DNA of 64,000 nucleotides from the NCBI GenBank assembly GCA_937916085.1, contig CALGGO010000013.1, positions 1-64,000 of the forward strand, in the 5' to 3' direction. This document shows, in pieces, positions 42,576-51,526 of the stretch. Under the pieces are notes generated by a model. It saw nothing but the letters and a program-made list of their open reading frames with translations, did not search any database and had not been told where the DNA came from. Numbering within the stretch: position 1 is the stretch's first letter; each line of letters opens with the position of its first letter. A program made the position numbers and the translations under genes. The stretch is from an uncultured Prevotellaceae bacterium. Its GTDB lineage: Bacteria > Bacteroidota > Bacteroidia > Bacteroidales > Muribaculaceae.

Positions 42576-43475
42576 ATGAGCGAAGTCATTGATAAATACC
42601 TGCAATACATTAAGCTAGAGCTGAATCTCTCGCGGCACACTCAGGTGGCCTACGGCAACGACCTGCGCCAGTGGGAGGCATTCCTCACGCAGGGCGGCAC
42701 CGATCTTGACGTGACGAGCGTCACCACAAGCGACATACGCGCATGGATGCTGCACTTGAGCAACGAGGGCGACGGCTCACGCACGCTGCGCCGCAAGCTG
42801 CAGGCGGTAAGGGCGCTCTACAAGTGGCTCATGATTAATGGAGAGGTGACACAGAACCCCGCCGCCGAGGTAGAAATGGCACATATTCCCAAACGACTGC
42901 CACAAATGGTAAGAGAGAGCAGCGTTGACTCTGTCATCGACAACTACATCGATGAGAACGACTTCGACGAAGTGCGCAATCGCCTCATTGTGATGATGTT
43001 GTATGAGACAGGGATGCGACGCGACGAGCTAATAGGGCTACTTGACCACAACGTGGATACTGCCAAAGGTGAGCTAAAGGTTCACGGCAAGCGCGACAAA
43101 GACCGCATCATCCCCTTTGGCACAGAACTTGCACAGTGCATTGACAGCTACCGCGAGTTTCGTGACAAGGTGACCACCTGTGGCGACCGATTCTTTGTAA
43201 GGAGCAACGGAGAGCCACTATATCCCATGCTCGTCTATAGAGTGGTGAAACGCCAGCTCGGCGAGGCGGGAGTCACCAGCAAGCGCAGCCCGCACGTGCT
43301 ACGGCACACCTTCGCCACCGCCATGCTCAACAACGGCGCCTCGCTCAACAGCGTCAAGGAGCTGCTGGGCCACGAGTCGCTGGCAACGACTCAAATCTAC
43401 ACACATGTGACTTTTAGTGAATTGAAAAAAAATTATAAACTCGCCCATCCCAGGGCACTTAAAAAAGGAGGCTAA
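42576..43475 (+). CDS. xerC: Tyrosine recombinase XerC/XerD type
   Basis: A 299-residue recombinase from ATG 42576; the frame extends 48 codons back through a terminator, so the shorter start is right. N-terminal core-binding domain about 5-85 (YLQYIKLELNLSRHTQVAYGNDL); catalytic domain with Arg in ETGMRRDEL, HVLRHTFATAML (His, Arg), LGHESLATTQIYTHV (His, nucleophile Tyr). All catalytic residues are present. The length and operon with hpf suggest the housekeeping chromosome-dimer resolvase rather than an island integrase; C versus D cannot be told. Confidence 0.88.
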   Translation: MSEVIDKYLQYIKLELNLSRHTQVAYGNDLRQWEAFLTQGGTDLDVTSVTTSDIRAWMLHLSNEGDGSRTLRRKLQAVRALYKWLMINGEVTQNPAAEVEMAHIPKRLPQMVRESSVDSVIDNYIDENDFDEVRNRLIVMMLYETGMRRDELIGLLDHNVDTAKGELKVHGKRDKDRIIPFGTELAQCIDSYREFRDKVTTCGDRFFVRSNGEPLYPMLVYRVVKRQLGEAGVTSKRSPHVLRHTFATAMLNNGASLNSVKELLGHESLATTQIYTHVTFSELKKNYKLAHPRALKKGG

Positions 43476-43476
43476 T

Positions 43477-43770
43477 ATGGAAATTAAAGTAAAAGCCATT
43501 CATTTTGATGCAACCGAGAAATTAGAGCAGTTTATCAACAAGAAAGTTGACAAGCTAGTGAAGCATCATGAGGAAATCACCAATGCTGAGGTGACTTTGA
43601 AAGTTGTTAAACCCGAGACAGCGATGAACAAGGAGGCTAGCATCAAGCTCGCCATGCCACGCACCGAAGACCTCTTTGCCAACAAGGTCGCCGATACCTT
43701 TGAAGAGGCTGTAGATCTCGCTGTAGATGCCCTCAAGCGACAACTCGAGAAAACCAAGAAAGAGAAATAA
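43477..43770 (+). CDS. hpf: Ribosome hibernation promoting factor
   Basis: A 97-residue short HPF/YfiA-type protein: EIKVKAIHFDATEKLEQFINKKVDKL, then VTLKVVKPETAMNKEASIKL and FEEAVDLAVDALKRQLEKTKKEK. It binds the 30S subunit and idles ribosomes in stationary phase. It begins one base after the Xer stop, and AAGGAGG lies five bases before its ATG, an unusually strong Shine-Dalgarno sequence for this phylum. Confidence 0.93.
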   Translation: MEIKVKAIHFDATEKLEQFINKKVDKLVKHHEEITNAEVTLKVVKPETAMNKEASIKLAMPRTEDLFANKVADTFEEAVDLAVDALKRQLEKTKKEK

Positions 43771-44003
43771 TCATTCAAGTTTCACAGAAACTTGAAGGTT
43801 AGAGGTTAGATAGTGTTTAGAGAGTAAAACTTGTGTAAACCGAGAGCAGCATCATGCCTGCATGAACATTGCGAGGTGTAGCCAAGTTAATAAAATATAG
43901 AGCAAGATCTCTCTATTCTATCACAAGTCCTAACACTCACAACAAATATTTTTAGACTTTCTTTCAACTCACCACAACGCGTGAGATACACAAGAAGAAA
44001 AAC

Positions 44004-44043
44004 AAGGAGCTCCGCCACCCAAGGCGCAGCTCCTTAGTTTTTT
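44004..44043 (+). terminator. Strong intrinsic terminator downstream of hpf
   Basis: AAGGAGCT (44004-44011) pairs with AGCTCCTT (44028-44035), with an inner CGCC/GGCG, followed by AGTTTTTTG. It lies 234 bases after the hpf stop. The stretch 43771-44003 holds no gene I recognise; a long 3' untranslated region or a small RNA could lie there. Confidence 0.8.
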
Positions 44044-44117
44044 GCCACCCATGTCCTGTCAAACGATCAGAAACGACGACTGCTTGTGTGAGATTAGGGT
44101 TTATTGTCCTTTATTTT

Positions 44118-44260
44118 CTCAGCCGGAGGCTGACCGCTGAGTAACAGTACCGCTGTCGTAGCGAGCGACAGCGAGTGGAGATAGCGGCACTGGGGGTAGT
44201 GCGACAATCCTGATTGCTCAGCCGGAGGCTGAGCAGTCAGGAGGTCAGCCTTCGGCTGGC
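44118..44260. repeat. Cluster of REP-like hairpins
   Basis: TCAGCC-GGA-GGCTGA (44119-44133); CGCTGTCG/CGACAGCG inside an outer CAGT-CCGCT pairing (about 44147-44192); a 33-base hairpin with 9-bp and 5-bp arms (44209-44241) around GCTCAGCCGGAGGCTGAGC; and GTCAGCC-TTC-GGCTGGC (44244-44260). Shares arms with 22166-22184. It stands between the convergent hpf and mfd genes. Confidence 0.75.
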
Positions 44261-44393
44261 AATTATGAAATCGTTCCTAAAAAACGTCTGGCAACTCTTG
44301 CGACGATTGTCAGTAATCACCAAAAGCCGAATGGCTTGAGGTCAGAATCTAATGAAATTGTTAGCAATTGTGATTAATTGTTTGACAAAAAAA

Positions 44394-47300
44394 TCACAAC
44401 GCGTCCATTGCGGTGATGATGTGGAGGATGTCGAGGGCTTGGTGGACGGTGTTGACATTGGCGATGATGATTGAGCGCTTGTTGTTTTTCTCACGTAGCT
44501 GGCAGCGTTGCGGGTTCTGCTGGATGTAGTTGATGATGCGTCCGAAGGCTCGCGAGTTATAGTATGCCTTGTTCTCCTCACCGACGAAATAGGCGTACAT
44601 CTGCCCCTTCATCAAAGCGATTTTCTCTATGCCAAGTCGCCGTGCAGTGCGTCGCAGTGGCACGATGCGTATCAGTTCCTTGCCCACGTCGGGAATCTCG
44701 CCGAAGCGGTCATGCAGACGTTCCTCGAAGTCGTCAACGTCGCACTGACTCTCCATGTTGTCGAGCTCGCGGTAGAGCGAGATGCGCTCATTCTCCTGCG
44801 GCACATAATCAGATGGAAACATGAGCGTGAGGTCGGTGTCGATGACGCAGTCGGCGGCAAATTCCACCTCACCGTCACCACCAATCGCCATTTCGTCTTG
44901 AGCCTGCTCCATGTAAGTGTCGGCAAACTCCTCGGTCTTCAACTCCAACACCGCCTCCTTGAGGATTTTTTGATAGGTTTCAAAGCCGAGGTCGGCGATA
45001 AAGCCGCTTTGCTCTGCTCCGAGCAAGTTTCCGGCACCGCGAATGTCGAGGTCCTGCATGGCAATGTGGATGCCGGCTCCCAGGTCGCTGAAGCTCTCAA
45101 TTGCCTGTAGCCTGCGCCTCGCTACCGACGTGAGCGGCACTCCAGGCGGCACGAGCAAGTAGCAGAACGCCTTGCGGTTGCTTCGCCCCACCCTGCCGCG
45201 AAGCTGATGCAGGTCGCTAAGGCCGTAGTTCTGGGCGTTGTTGATGATGATAGTGTTCACATTAGGCATATCGATGCCACTCTCGATGATGGTTGTCGCC
45301 AGCAGCACGTCGTAGTCGTGGTTGGTGAAATCGATGATGCGCTGTTCCAGCTGCTCGGGCGGCATCTGGCCATGAGCGATTACCACGCGCGCGTCGGGCA
45401 CGAGGCGGTTAATCATCGCATTGAGGTTATAGAGCGGCTCAATGCGGTTGTTCACAAAGAACACCTGACCGTTGCGCGAGAGTTCAAAGTTTATAGCCTC
45501 CTTCACCACATCATCCTCGAGCGCGTTGATGCTGGTGAGGATGGGATAGCGGTTGGCAGGCGGAGTGTTGATGGTGCTCAGGTCGCGCGCTCCCATAAGC
45601 GAGAACTGCAAGGTGCGTGGGATGGGTGTAGCGCTCATCGTGAGAGTATCTACATTCACTTTTAGCTGCTTGAGCTTGTCTTTGACAGCAACACCAAACT
45701 TCTGCTCTTCATCAACTACCAGCAAGCCCAAATCTTTGAATTTCACCGTCTTGCCAATGAGTTTATGAGTGCCTATGATGATGTCGATCTTACCCTCGGC
45801 GAGGTCGGCGAGAATTTGCTTCACATCCTTTGGCTTGCGTGCTCGGCTCAGGTAGTCGATGCGCACGGGGAAGTCCTTGAGGCGGTCGCTGAAGGTGTTG
45901 TAGTGCTGGAACGCCAGCACGGTGGTGGGCACGAGCACGGCGGTCTGCTTGCCATCGACGGCGGCTTTAAAGGCGGCGCGTATCGCCACCTCGGTCTTGC
46001 CGAAGCCCACATCGCCACACACCAAGCGGTCCATAGGCTTGTCGCGCTCCATGTCGGCCTTCACGGCTTGCGATGCCAAGAGTTGGTCGGGGGTGTCCTC
46101 ATAGATGAACGACGCCTCCAGTTCCTGCTGTAAGTAGCCGTCGGGCGAGAACGCAAAGCCCTTCTCCTCACGCCGCTGAGCGTAGAGCTTGATAAGGTCA
46201 CGGGCGATGTCCTTGAGGCGACCCTTTGTGCGGCTTTTGATGGTCTGCCACTTGCCTGTGCCCAGCTTGCTGAGCTTGGGCGGCACACCTTCTTTGCCGC
46301 GATATTTCGAGAGTTTGTGCAGGGCATGAATCGAGACGAAAATCACATCGCCATTAAGGTATGACAACTTTATCATCTCCTGCATAGTGCCGTTGAGACG
46401 GGTGCGCAGCAGCCCCTCGAAACGCCCTATGCCGTGGTCTTCATGCACGATGAAGTCGCCAGTCTCTATCTGGTTCAACTCCTTGAGTGACAGTGCCAGT
46501 TTGCCCGACCTTGCCCGCTCGCTCTTAAGGTTGTACTTGTGGAAACGGTCAAAAATCTGGTGGTCGGTGAAGACGCACATCTTGCGGTCGTCATCGACGA
46601 AACCCTCGTGCAGAGTCTTGCTCACGGGAGTAAACACAATCTCGTCGTGACGGTCGTCGAAGATGACGCGCAAGCGCTCAATCTGCTTCTCGCTGTCGCT
46701 CAAAATATATAATGTGTAGCCACGTTCAAGGAAATCGGTGAACGAATGGCTGATAAGGTCAAAATTCTTGTGATAGATGCCTTGTGGTGAGCAGTGCAGC
46801 GAGAGTTTGGCATTGCCACTGGCTTGACTCTCACCGCAATAGAACTCTAGTCGCCGCATGGCATTGAGTGTGGTGAGGAACTGTGGCACATCCACCACCT
46901 TGAGCATAGCCTCGTGGTCGCACTCCTGCGCCTCGAGCGCGCTCTGGCTCATCGTCTCCTTGCCTATCGCCTCCACACGCTGCCTGAGCCAGTTGATGTC
47001 GCGCACCAGCAGCGTCACCTCGCTGCCCACAAAGTCGAGCAGCGACACTCCAGCACCCACCGCCTGCGACGACGTGTTGTTGATTATGCTCACGCTCTCC
47101 AGTCGCTCCTGCGACAACTGTGTCTCCACATTGAAGGTGCGCATGCTGTCAATCTCATCGCCAAAGAAGTCGATGCGGTAAGGGTACTCGTTGCTGTAGG
47201 AGAACACATCGAGGATAGAGCCACGCACCGAGAACTGGCCTGGCTCATACACATAATCAACCTCCTGAAACCCCAGCTCACGCAGCCGCACCGACACCTG

Positions 47301-47777
47301 TGTCAAGTCCTCCTCCTTGCCCACCTCAAGGGTGACAGTGCATTTCTCAATGCTCTCTCGTGGCACCACCTTCTCGGCAAGCGCCTCGGGATAGGTCACC
47401 ACCCATCGCAGGTCGCCGTCGGTGTGCCAGCGGTTGAGGACCTCGGTGCGCAGAATCTCCTGCGGGGCATCGACCTGACCATACTTGATGTCGCGCTTGT
47501 AGCCCGAAGGGAACATAAGCACCTGCGCTTCGCCGGTGAGCTGGCACAGGTCGTGATAGATATAGCCCGCCTCGTCGAGGTCGTTGGCAATGATAAGATA
47601 GGGTGCAGCGCCTTTGGGCAACGCCGTGAACAGCATCGCCGCTGCCGAGCCAGCAAGTCCGTCAACCACCATCACGCGGTTGGACTTGCCGTTCACCAAG
47701 CGCTTGAGTGCCGCTCGCTGCGCTGTGGTGAAGAGCAACTCGCTCAGCTCACTGAGTAGAAGTGGCGCAGGCTTCAC
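44394..47777 (-). CDS. mfd: Transcription-repair coupling factor
   Basis: A 1127-residue protein. N-terminal UvrB-like domains about 1-330; RNA-polymerase-interacting domain about 430-520 (LNQIETGDFIVHEDHGIGRFEGL); SF2 translocase with Walker A GDVGFGKTEVAIRAAF, VVDEEQKFGV (DEEQ box), SATPIPRTLQFSLMG and ATTIIESGIDMPNVNTI; C-terminal TRCF domain. Mfd removes stalled RNA polymerase at lesions and recruits UvrA. Its ATG overlaps the stop of the S41 protease gene by four bases. Confidence 0.96.
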   Translation of the reverse strand: MKPAPLLLSELSELLFTTAQRAALKRLVNGKSNRVMVVDGLAGSAAAMLFTALPKGAAPYLIIANDLDEAGYIYHDLCQLTGEAQVLMFPSGYKRDIKYGQVDAPQEILRTEVLNRWHTDGDLRWVVTYPEALAEKVVPRESIEKCTVTLEVGKEEDLTQVSVRLRELGFQEVDYVYEPGQFSVRGSILDVFSYSNEYPYRIDFFGDEIDSMRTFNVETQLSQERLESVSIINNTSSQAVGAGVSLLDFVGSEVTLLVRDINWLRQRVEAIGKETMSQSALEAQECDHEAMLKVVDVPQFLTTLNAMRRLEFYCGESQASGNAKLSLHCSPQGIYHKNFDLISHSFTDFLERGYTLYILSDSEKQIERLRVIFDDRHDEIVFTPVSKTLHEGFVDDDRKMCVFTDHQIFDRFHKYNLKSERARSGKLALSLKELNQIETGDFIVHEDHGIGRFEGLLRTRLNGTMQEMIKLSYLNGDVIFVSIHALHKLSKYRGKEGVPPKLSKLGTGKWQTIKSRTKGRLKDIARDLIKLYAQRREEKGFAFSPDGYLQQELEASFIYEDTPDQLLASQAVKADMERDKPMDRLVCGDVGFGKTEVAIRAAFKAAVDGKQTAVLVPTTVLAFQHYNTFSDRLKDFPVRIDYLSRARKPKDVKQILADLAEGKIDIIIGTHKLIGKTVKFKDLGLLVVDEEQKFGVAVKDKLKQLKVNVDTLTMSATPIPRTLQFSLMGARDLSTINTPPANRYPILTSINALEDDVVKEAINFELSRNGQVFFVNNRIEPLYNLNAMINRLVPDARVVIAHGQMPPEQLEQRIIDFTNHDYDVLLATTIIESGIDMPNVNTIIINNAQNYGLSDLHQLRGRVGRSNRKAFCYLLVPPGVPLTSVARRRLQAIESFSDLGAGIHIAMQDLDIRGAGNLLGAEQSGFIADLGFETYQKILKEAVLELKTEEFADTYMEQAQDEMAIGGDGEVEFAADCVIDTDLTLMFPSDYVPQENERISLYRELDNMESQCDVDDFEERLHDRFGEIPDVGKELIRIVPLRRTARRLGIEKIALMKGQMYAYFVGEENKAYYNSRAFGRIINYIQQNPQRCQLREKNNKRSIIIANVNTVHQALDILHIITAMDAL

Positions 47778-49495
47778 TTTTTCTTCTTAGACTGTTTTTT
47801 GGGAACCGAGGCTTTCTTCGCTGGCTGGAGGTTGAGAATCTTCTCATACTCTCCGTCCTTATTGAACATCTCGCTGGCGCGCGCGGTTACACGGTCCTTG
47901 CCTAGTGCAAAAATCATCTGACCGCGCTGGTAGTAGTAGTTCTTTATTATCTCCTTTCCGAGCAGCTTCTCGATGTCGTCGCGGTGCAGGTCGAGGTCTT
48001 TGTCGAGGTCATGCTTGAGGAGTTTCTCTAAGCGCTCAAACTCCGCCTTTGTCTCATCGTTGAGATATCCCTCCTCCTCGGCAGTCTTCTTGAGTGATTC
48101 CAGGCTAGTCTCGCACACCTTGTCATATTGAAACTTCTCGGGGTCGATAAACGCCTTGAAGTCGTTGAAAATCTCGTCGGTAATCTTGAAATCCTGGGCG
48201 GCGGGAATGGTGGGATGCTCGGCGGCATATTTCACCGCATAGTCAAATGCCCAGTTGTCGCGCACTATGTTGTAGGCCACACGGCTGGCTTTCAATGGCT
48301 CGATAACGATGTCGGGGGTGATGCCACCACCACCTTTCACCACTCTGCCGTGAGCTGTATGGTATTGCTGGGCTGTGGTATCGACGGTGTGCTTGGGGTT
48401 GCCGGCTTCGTCTTTTTGAGAGTAGTCAATCTCTTGAATGAGGCGACCACTGGGAATGTAGTATTTCGACACTGTCACCTTGAACAGGGCGTCAAATGGC
48501 AGTTGCCTTGTCGCCTGAACCAATCCCTTGCCAAAGGAGCGGGTGCCTAGCACCACGGCGCGGTCCAAGTCTTGGAGCGCACCAGCAGTAATCTCGGCTG
48601 CCGACGCTGTGCCTCCATCAACGAGCACGGCGAGCGGGATTTCGGTATCTACAGGCTCCTCGGTAGTCTTGTAGTTGCGCTCTTGCTGCTTGGTCTTGCC
48701 GCGAGTTTGAAGCACCTGCGTACCTTTTGGGACAAAAAGCCCCACAATCTGTATCGCGCTATCTAGCAGTCCGCCACCGTTGCCACGCAAGTCGAGGATG
48801 ATGTACTTTACTGCCGGATTGGCCTTGAGCTCAAGCAGCGCGTTCTTCACATTGGCTGCCGAGTGCTCATTATAGGTGTCAAGTGCGATGTAGCCTATAT
48901 TCCCATGGATGACGCCATAGTAGCTCACCGGGTCAACCTTGATTTTCTCACGATTGAGGTTGAAAGTCTTGACGCTGTCGGGGTCATATTTCCTAACCAC
49001 AGTGACCGAGATGGGTGTGCTGGGCTGACCTTTGAGGTGCTCGCTCACCTTACCGTTGTCCCAGCCCTCTACACTCTCGCCGTCAATCATAATGATGCGG
49101 TCGCCAGGCTTCATGCCCGCTTTTGCCGCTGGGCTGCCCTGATAAGGCTCGCTGATATACACCTTGCCGCCGCGCTCAAAGATATAGGAGCCTATGCCGC
49201 CATACTCGCCAGTGGAAATCACCATGAAATCCTCTGTGGCTTTGGCGGGGATATACTCGGTGTAAGGGTCCACGTCTTCGAGCATCGCGTTGATGGCAGT
49301 CTCTATCGACTTATCTACATCTAGCGAGTCAACATAACAGGCGTTAAGCTCCTTGAACAGGGCATTGAAAATGTCAAGATTGCGCGCTATGCGTGTGTTG
49401 CGCACGCTGTTGTCGCTATCATCGGCCATTGCCACTTGACCAACCACGGCAAGCAACGCAATAATCAGAACTAAATTTCGGAGTTTATTTTTCAT
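47774..49495 (-). CDS. S41-family carboxyl-terminal processing protease
   Basis: A 573-residue exported protease. Signal peptide about 1-24; PDZ domain about 85-170 (YGGIGSYIFERGGKVYISEPY, AGMKPGDRIIMIDGE); S41 core with ILDLRGNGGGLL, catalytic Ser in DGGTASAAEI and Lys in GTRSFGKGLVQ; C-terminal helical region and a basic KKQSKKKK tail. It trims or degrades periplasmic proteins. It is directly upstream of mfd with a four-base overlap, so mfd depends on this transcript. Confidence 0.93.
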   Translation of the reverse strand: MKNKLRNLVLIIALLAVVGQVAMADDSDNSVRNTRIARNLDIFNALFKELNACYVDSLDVDKSIETAINAMLEDVDPYTEYIPAKATEDFMVISTGEYGGIGSYIFERGGKVYISEPYQGSPAAKAGMKPGDRIIMIDGESVEGWDNGKVSEHLKGQPSTPISVTVVRKYDPDSVKTFNLNREKIKVDPVSYYGVIHGNIGYIALDTYNEHSAANVKNALLELKANPAVKYIILDLRGNGGGLLDSAIQIVGLFVPKGTQVLQTRGKTKQQERNYKTTEEPVDTEIPLAVLVDGGTASAAEITAGALQDLDRAVVLGTRSFGKGLVQATRQLPFDALFKVTVSKYYIPSGRLIQEIDYSQKDEAGNPKHTVDTTAQQYHTAHGRVVKGGGGITPDIVIEPLKASRVAYNIVRDNWAFDYAVKYAAEHPTIPAAQDFKITDEIFNDFKAFIDPEKFQYDKVCETSLESLKKTAEEEGYLNDETKAEFERLEKLLKHDLDKDLDLHRDDIEKLLGKEIIKNYYYQRGQMIFALGKDRVTARASEMFNKDGEYEKILNLQPAKKASVPKKQSKKKK

Positions 49496-49770
49496 ATTTC
49501 TATTTTATAATACTAAACAAGTGAACAAGTAATCAAGCTGACGAGGCAATGGCAATCTTTGTCACTCGGCATAATATCCTCTTGAGTTATTGTTCTTCAT
49601 TAACCTCTAATCGTGCGAAGCACAACTAATCCCTAATCTCAAGTTTTGGTCTTCCAAAACTAGAATCGCCATTTGGGACCGCTAAAGTACTATTTCTTGT
49701 TCAAATAGAACGCAAAAAGTCGTGAAAAATCATTTATTCGACGATTTTTTAAAATATTTTGGCGAAAAGT
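49496..49770. other. Gap upstream of the S41 gene: word repeats, hairpin, worn dispersed repeat
   Basis: Contains CAAGTGAACAAGTAATCAAGCTGAC words, two CTAATC-CCTAATC phrases, a hairpin AGTTTTGG-TCTT-CCAAAACT (49642-49661) and ATCGCCATTTGGGACCGCTAAAG at 49664-49687, a decayed relative of the repeat at 22945. On the minus strand TAGTTTTG (49662-49655) may be the -7 element of the protease gene. No coding region is supported. Confidence 0.5.
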
Positions 49771-49802
49771 GTTGCACAATTCAAAATTTGAGTGTAATTT
49801 TG
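49771..49802 (+). promoter_or_regulatory. Promoter of tRNA-Asn
   Basis: TTG at 49772-49774, 20 bases, TAATTTTG at 49795-49802, 45 bases before the tRNA. Confidence 0.65.
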
Positions 49803-49846
49803 CACCGCAATTCCGCAAACGTCGGTAACAACATTGCAAAAATACT

Positions 49847-49920
49847 GCTTCAATAGCTCAGTTGGTTAGAGCACCTGACTGTTAATCAGGGGGTCGTTGG
49901 TTCAAGTCCATCTTGAAGCG
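49847..49920 (+). tRNA. tRNA-Asn (GTT)
   Basis: A 74-base tRNA. Acceptor arm GCTTCAA/TTGAAGC, anticodon stem CCTGA/TCAGG with loop CTGTTAA (anticodon GTT), T-loop GTTCAAGTC, discriminator G. CCA is not encoded. Confidence 0.97.
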
Positions 49921-49987
49921 CATTAAGGCAGCAATCGCAAGATTGTTGCCTTAATTGTTTTTGATTACAACATCACGCCACATATTT

Positions 49988-50018
49988 TTTGTCAATTCAC
50001 ATTTTTTTTGTATTTTTG
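49988..50018 (+). promoter_or_regulatory. Promoter of the porin gene
   Basis: TTTG (49988-49991), 19 bases, TATTTTTG (50011-50018), 36 bases before the ATG at 50054. Confidence 0.65.
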
Positions 50019-50053
50019 TGACCTTGATATTATTAATGTAAAAACTATATACT

Positions 50054-51289
50054 ATGAAACGTGTGTTTTTGATGCTGTTGTCGCTGGTGTGGCTTATGCC
50101 AAATGCGTGGGCAACCGACGTGGAGGCAACAACCGATAACAGCACTGGCCTTGAAGCCATTACAGCAACCGAAGAAATCACAGCAGCTAGTGCCGCTACT
50201 ACTGCTGAGCCCTTGCAAAGCGACAAGGAGAAGAGTGACAAACCACCAATTTTCACAAAGCCTAAGTTCAGCGGATATGCCATCGGCTCCTATCAGGCGA
50301 CTTTTCAGGAAGGAAACAACAGCAACACTTTCAACTTGAGAATTGTCAGAGTGTCGGTCGAGGGAAAAATCCTCAATCAGATATATTACAAGGTGCAGGG
50401 TCAAATCAACGGCAACACCTCCACCTTGGGCAGCAGTCCGCGTCTGGTCGATTTCTTCATGGAATGGCAACGCTTTGACTTCTTCAAGATAAAGTTTGGC
50501 CAGTTCAAACGCCCGTTCACCTACGAAAATCCCATGCATCCCCTTGACCAGGGCTTCATGTCCTACTCACAACCCGTATCAAAGCTGTCGGGCTTCAGCG
50601 ACCGCACTGGCGAGCACGCCAGCAACGGCCGCGACATTGGTTTGCAGTTCCAAGGCGACTTCCTAAAGAACAGCTCAGGCCGATATCTCCTTCACTACCA
50701 AGTGGGTGTGTTCAACGGTCAGGGTATCAATGTGACCGATGTCGATAAGAAGAAAGACATCATTGGCGGAGTGTGGGTGATGCCTGTTGCCGGGCTTAGG
50801 ATTGGCGCCTTTGGCTGGGAAGGCTCCTATGCCCGCAAGAGCGGCAGTGAGGTGCTGAGCCTCAACAAGCACCGCTATGCCTTGAGTGCGGAGTATAAGA
50901 AGGGCGACCTCCAGCTCCGTGGCGAGTATATCCACTCCACAGGCTTGGGCTTTGCCACTACCTACCAGAAACCCGGCGACGCCAATGACCTCACCATCAA
51001 GACCTATACCGACCGCGACGGCAACGATATTGCCGCCAACAGAGCCGACGGCTTCTATGCCCTCGCCATCGTTCCTGTTTACCGCGACAAACTCATGGTG
51101 AAGGGCCGCTATGACCTCTATCGCCCCAGCGCCACTTGGCTTCATGCCAAGACCAACTATGAGATAGGTCTCAACTTCCGCTTCTGCAAGTATTTTGAGA
51201 TACAGTCAGAGTATGTCTTCACCAACGACCGCGCTCTTGCCAAGCACAACTACAGCAGCGTGTATGTGCAAGTGAGCGTAAGATATTAA
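50054..51289 (+). CDS. OprO/OprP-type outer-membrane porin
   Basis: A 411-residue protein. Signal peptide about 1-21; a Thr/Ala/Glu-rich linker about 22-65; then a barrel of the phosphate-selective porin type (GYAIGSYQATFQ, LRIVRVSVEGKIL, DFFMEWQRFDFFKIKFGQFKRPF, ending YVQVSVRY with a terminal aromatic residue). The family passes phosphate or other anions; in Bacteroidales the substrate is often unproven. It is a single-gene unit with its own promoter. Confidence 0.85.
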   Translation: MKRVFLMLLSLVWLMPNAWATDVEATTDNSTGLEAITATEEITAASAATTAEPLQSDKEKSDKPPIFTKPKFSGYAIGSYQATFQEGNNSNTFNLRIVRVSVEGKILNQIYYKVQGQINGNTSTLGSSPRLVDFFMEWQRFDFFKIKFGQFKRPFTYENPMHPLDQGFMSYSQPVSKLSGFSDRTGEHASNGRDIGLQFQGDFLKNSSGRYLLHYQVGVFNGQGINVTDVDKKKDIIGGVWVMPVAGLRIGAFGWEGSYARKSGSEVLSLNKHRYALSAEYKKGDLQLRGEYIHSTGLGFATTYQKPGDANDLTIKTYTDRDGNDIAANRADGFYALAIVPVYRDKLMVKGRYDLYRPSATWLHAKTNYEIGLNFRFCKYFEIQSEYVFTNDRALAKHNYSSVYVQVSVRY

Positions 51290-51526
51290 TAGTTCACAGT
51301 TCAGAGTTCATAGTTCAAAGTTTCGTAGGGACAACCTTCAGCTCAAGGCTGTGAGCGGCATGAGTCGTGCGAAGCACGGTGTGCGAAAAGCCAGCAGCCT
51401 TAACGCGTGCCTTGTTTGTCAGTTCAGAGTTCTCAACGATAAACGAAAAAGCTCCGTAGGCGATCACTTAACACTTAAAACTTAACACTTAAAACTTAAA
51501 ACTTAACACTTAACACTTAATATATT
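51290..51526 (+). repeat. Word repeats before the C4-dicarboxylate exchanger gene
   Basis: AGTTCACAGTTCAGAGTTCA words at 51290-51320, then about ten CTTAACACTTAAAA words at 51468-51520 that end just before the ATG at 51527. The middle has GC-rich non-coding DNA. Confidence 0.7.
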
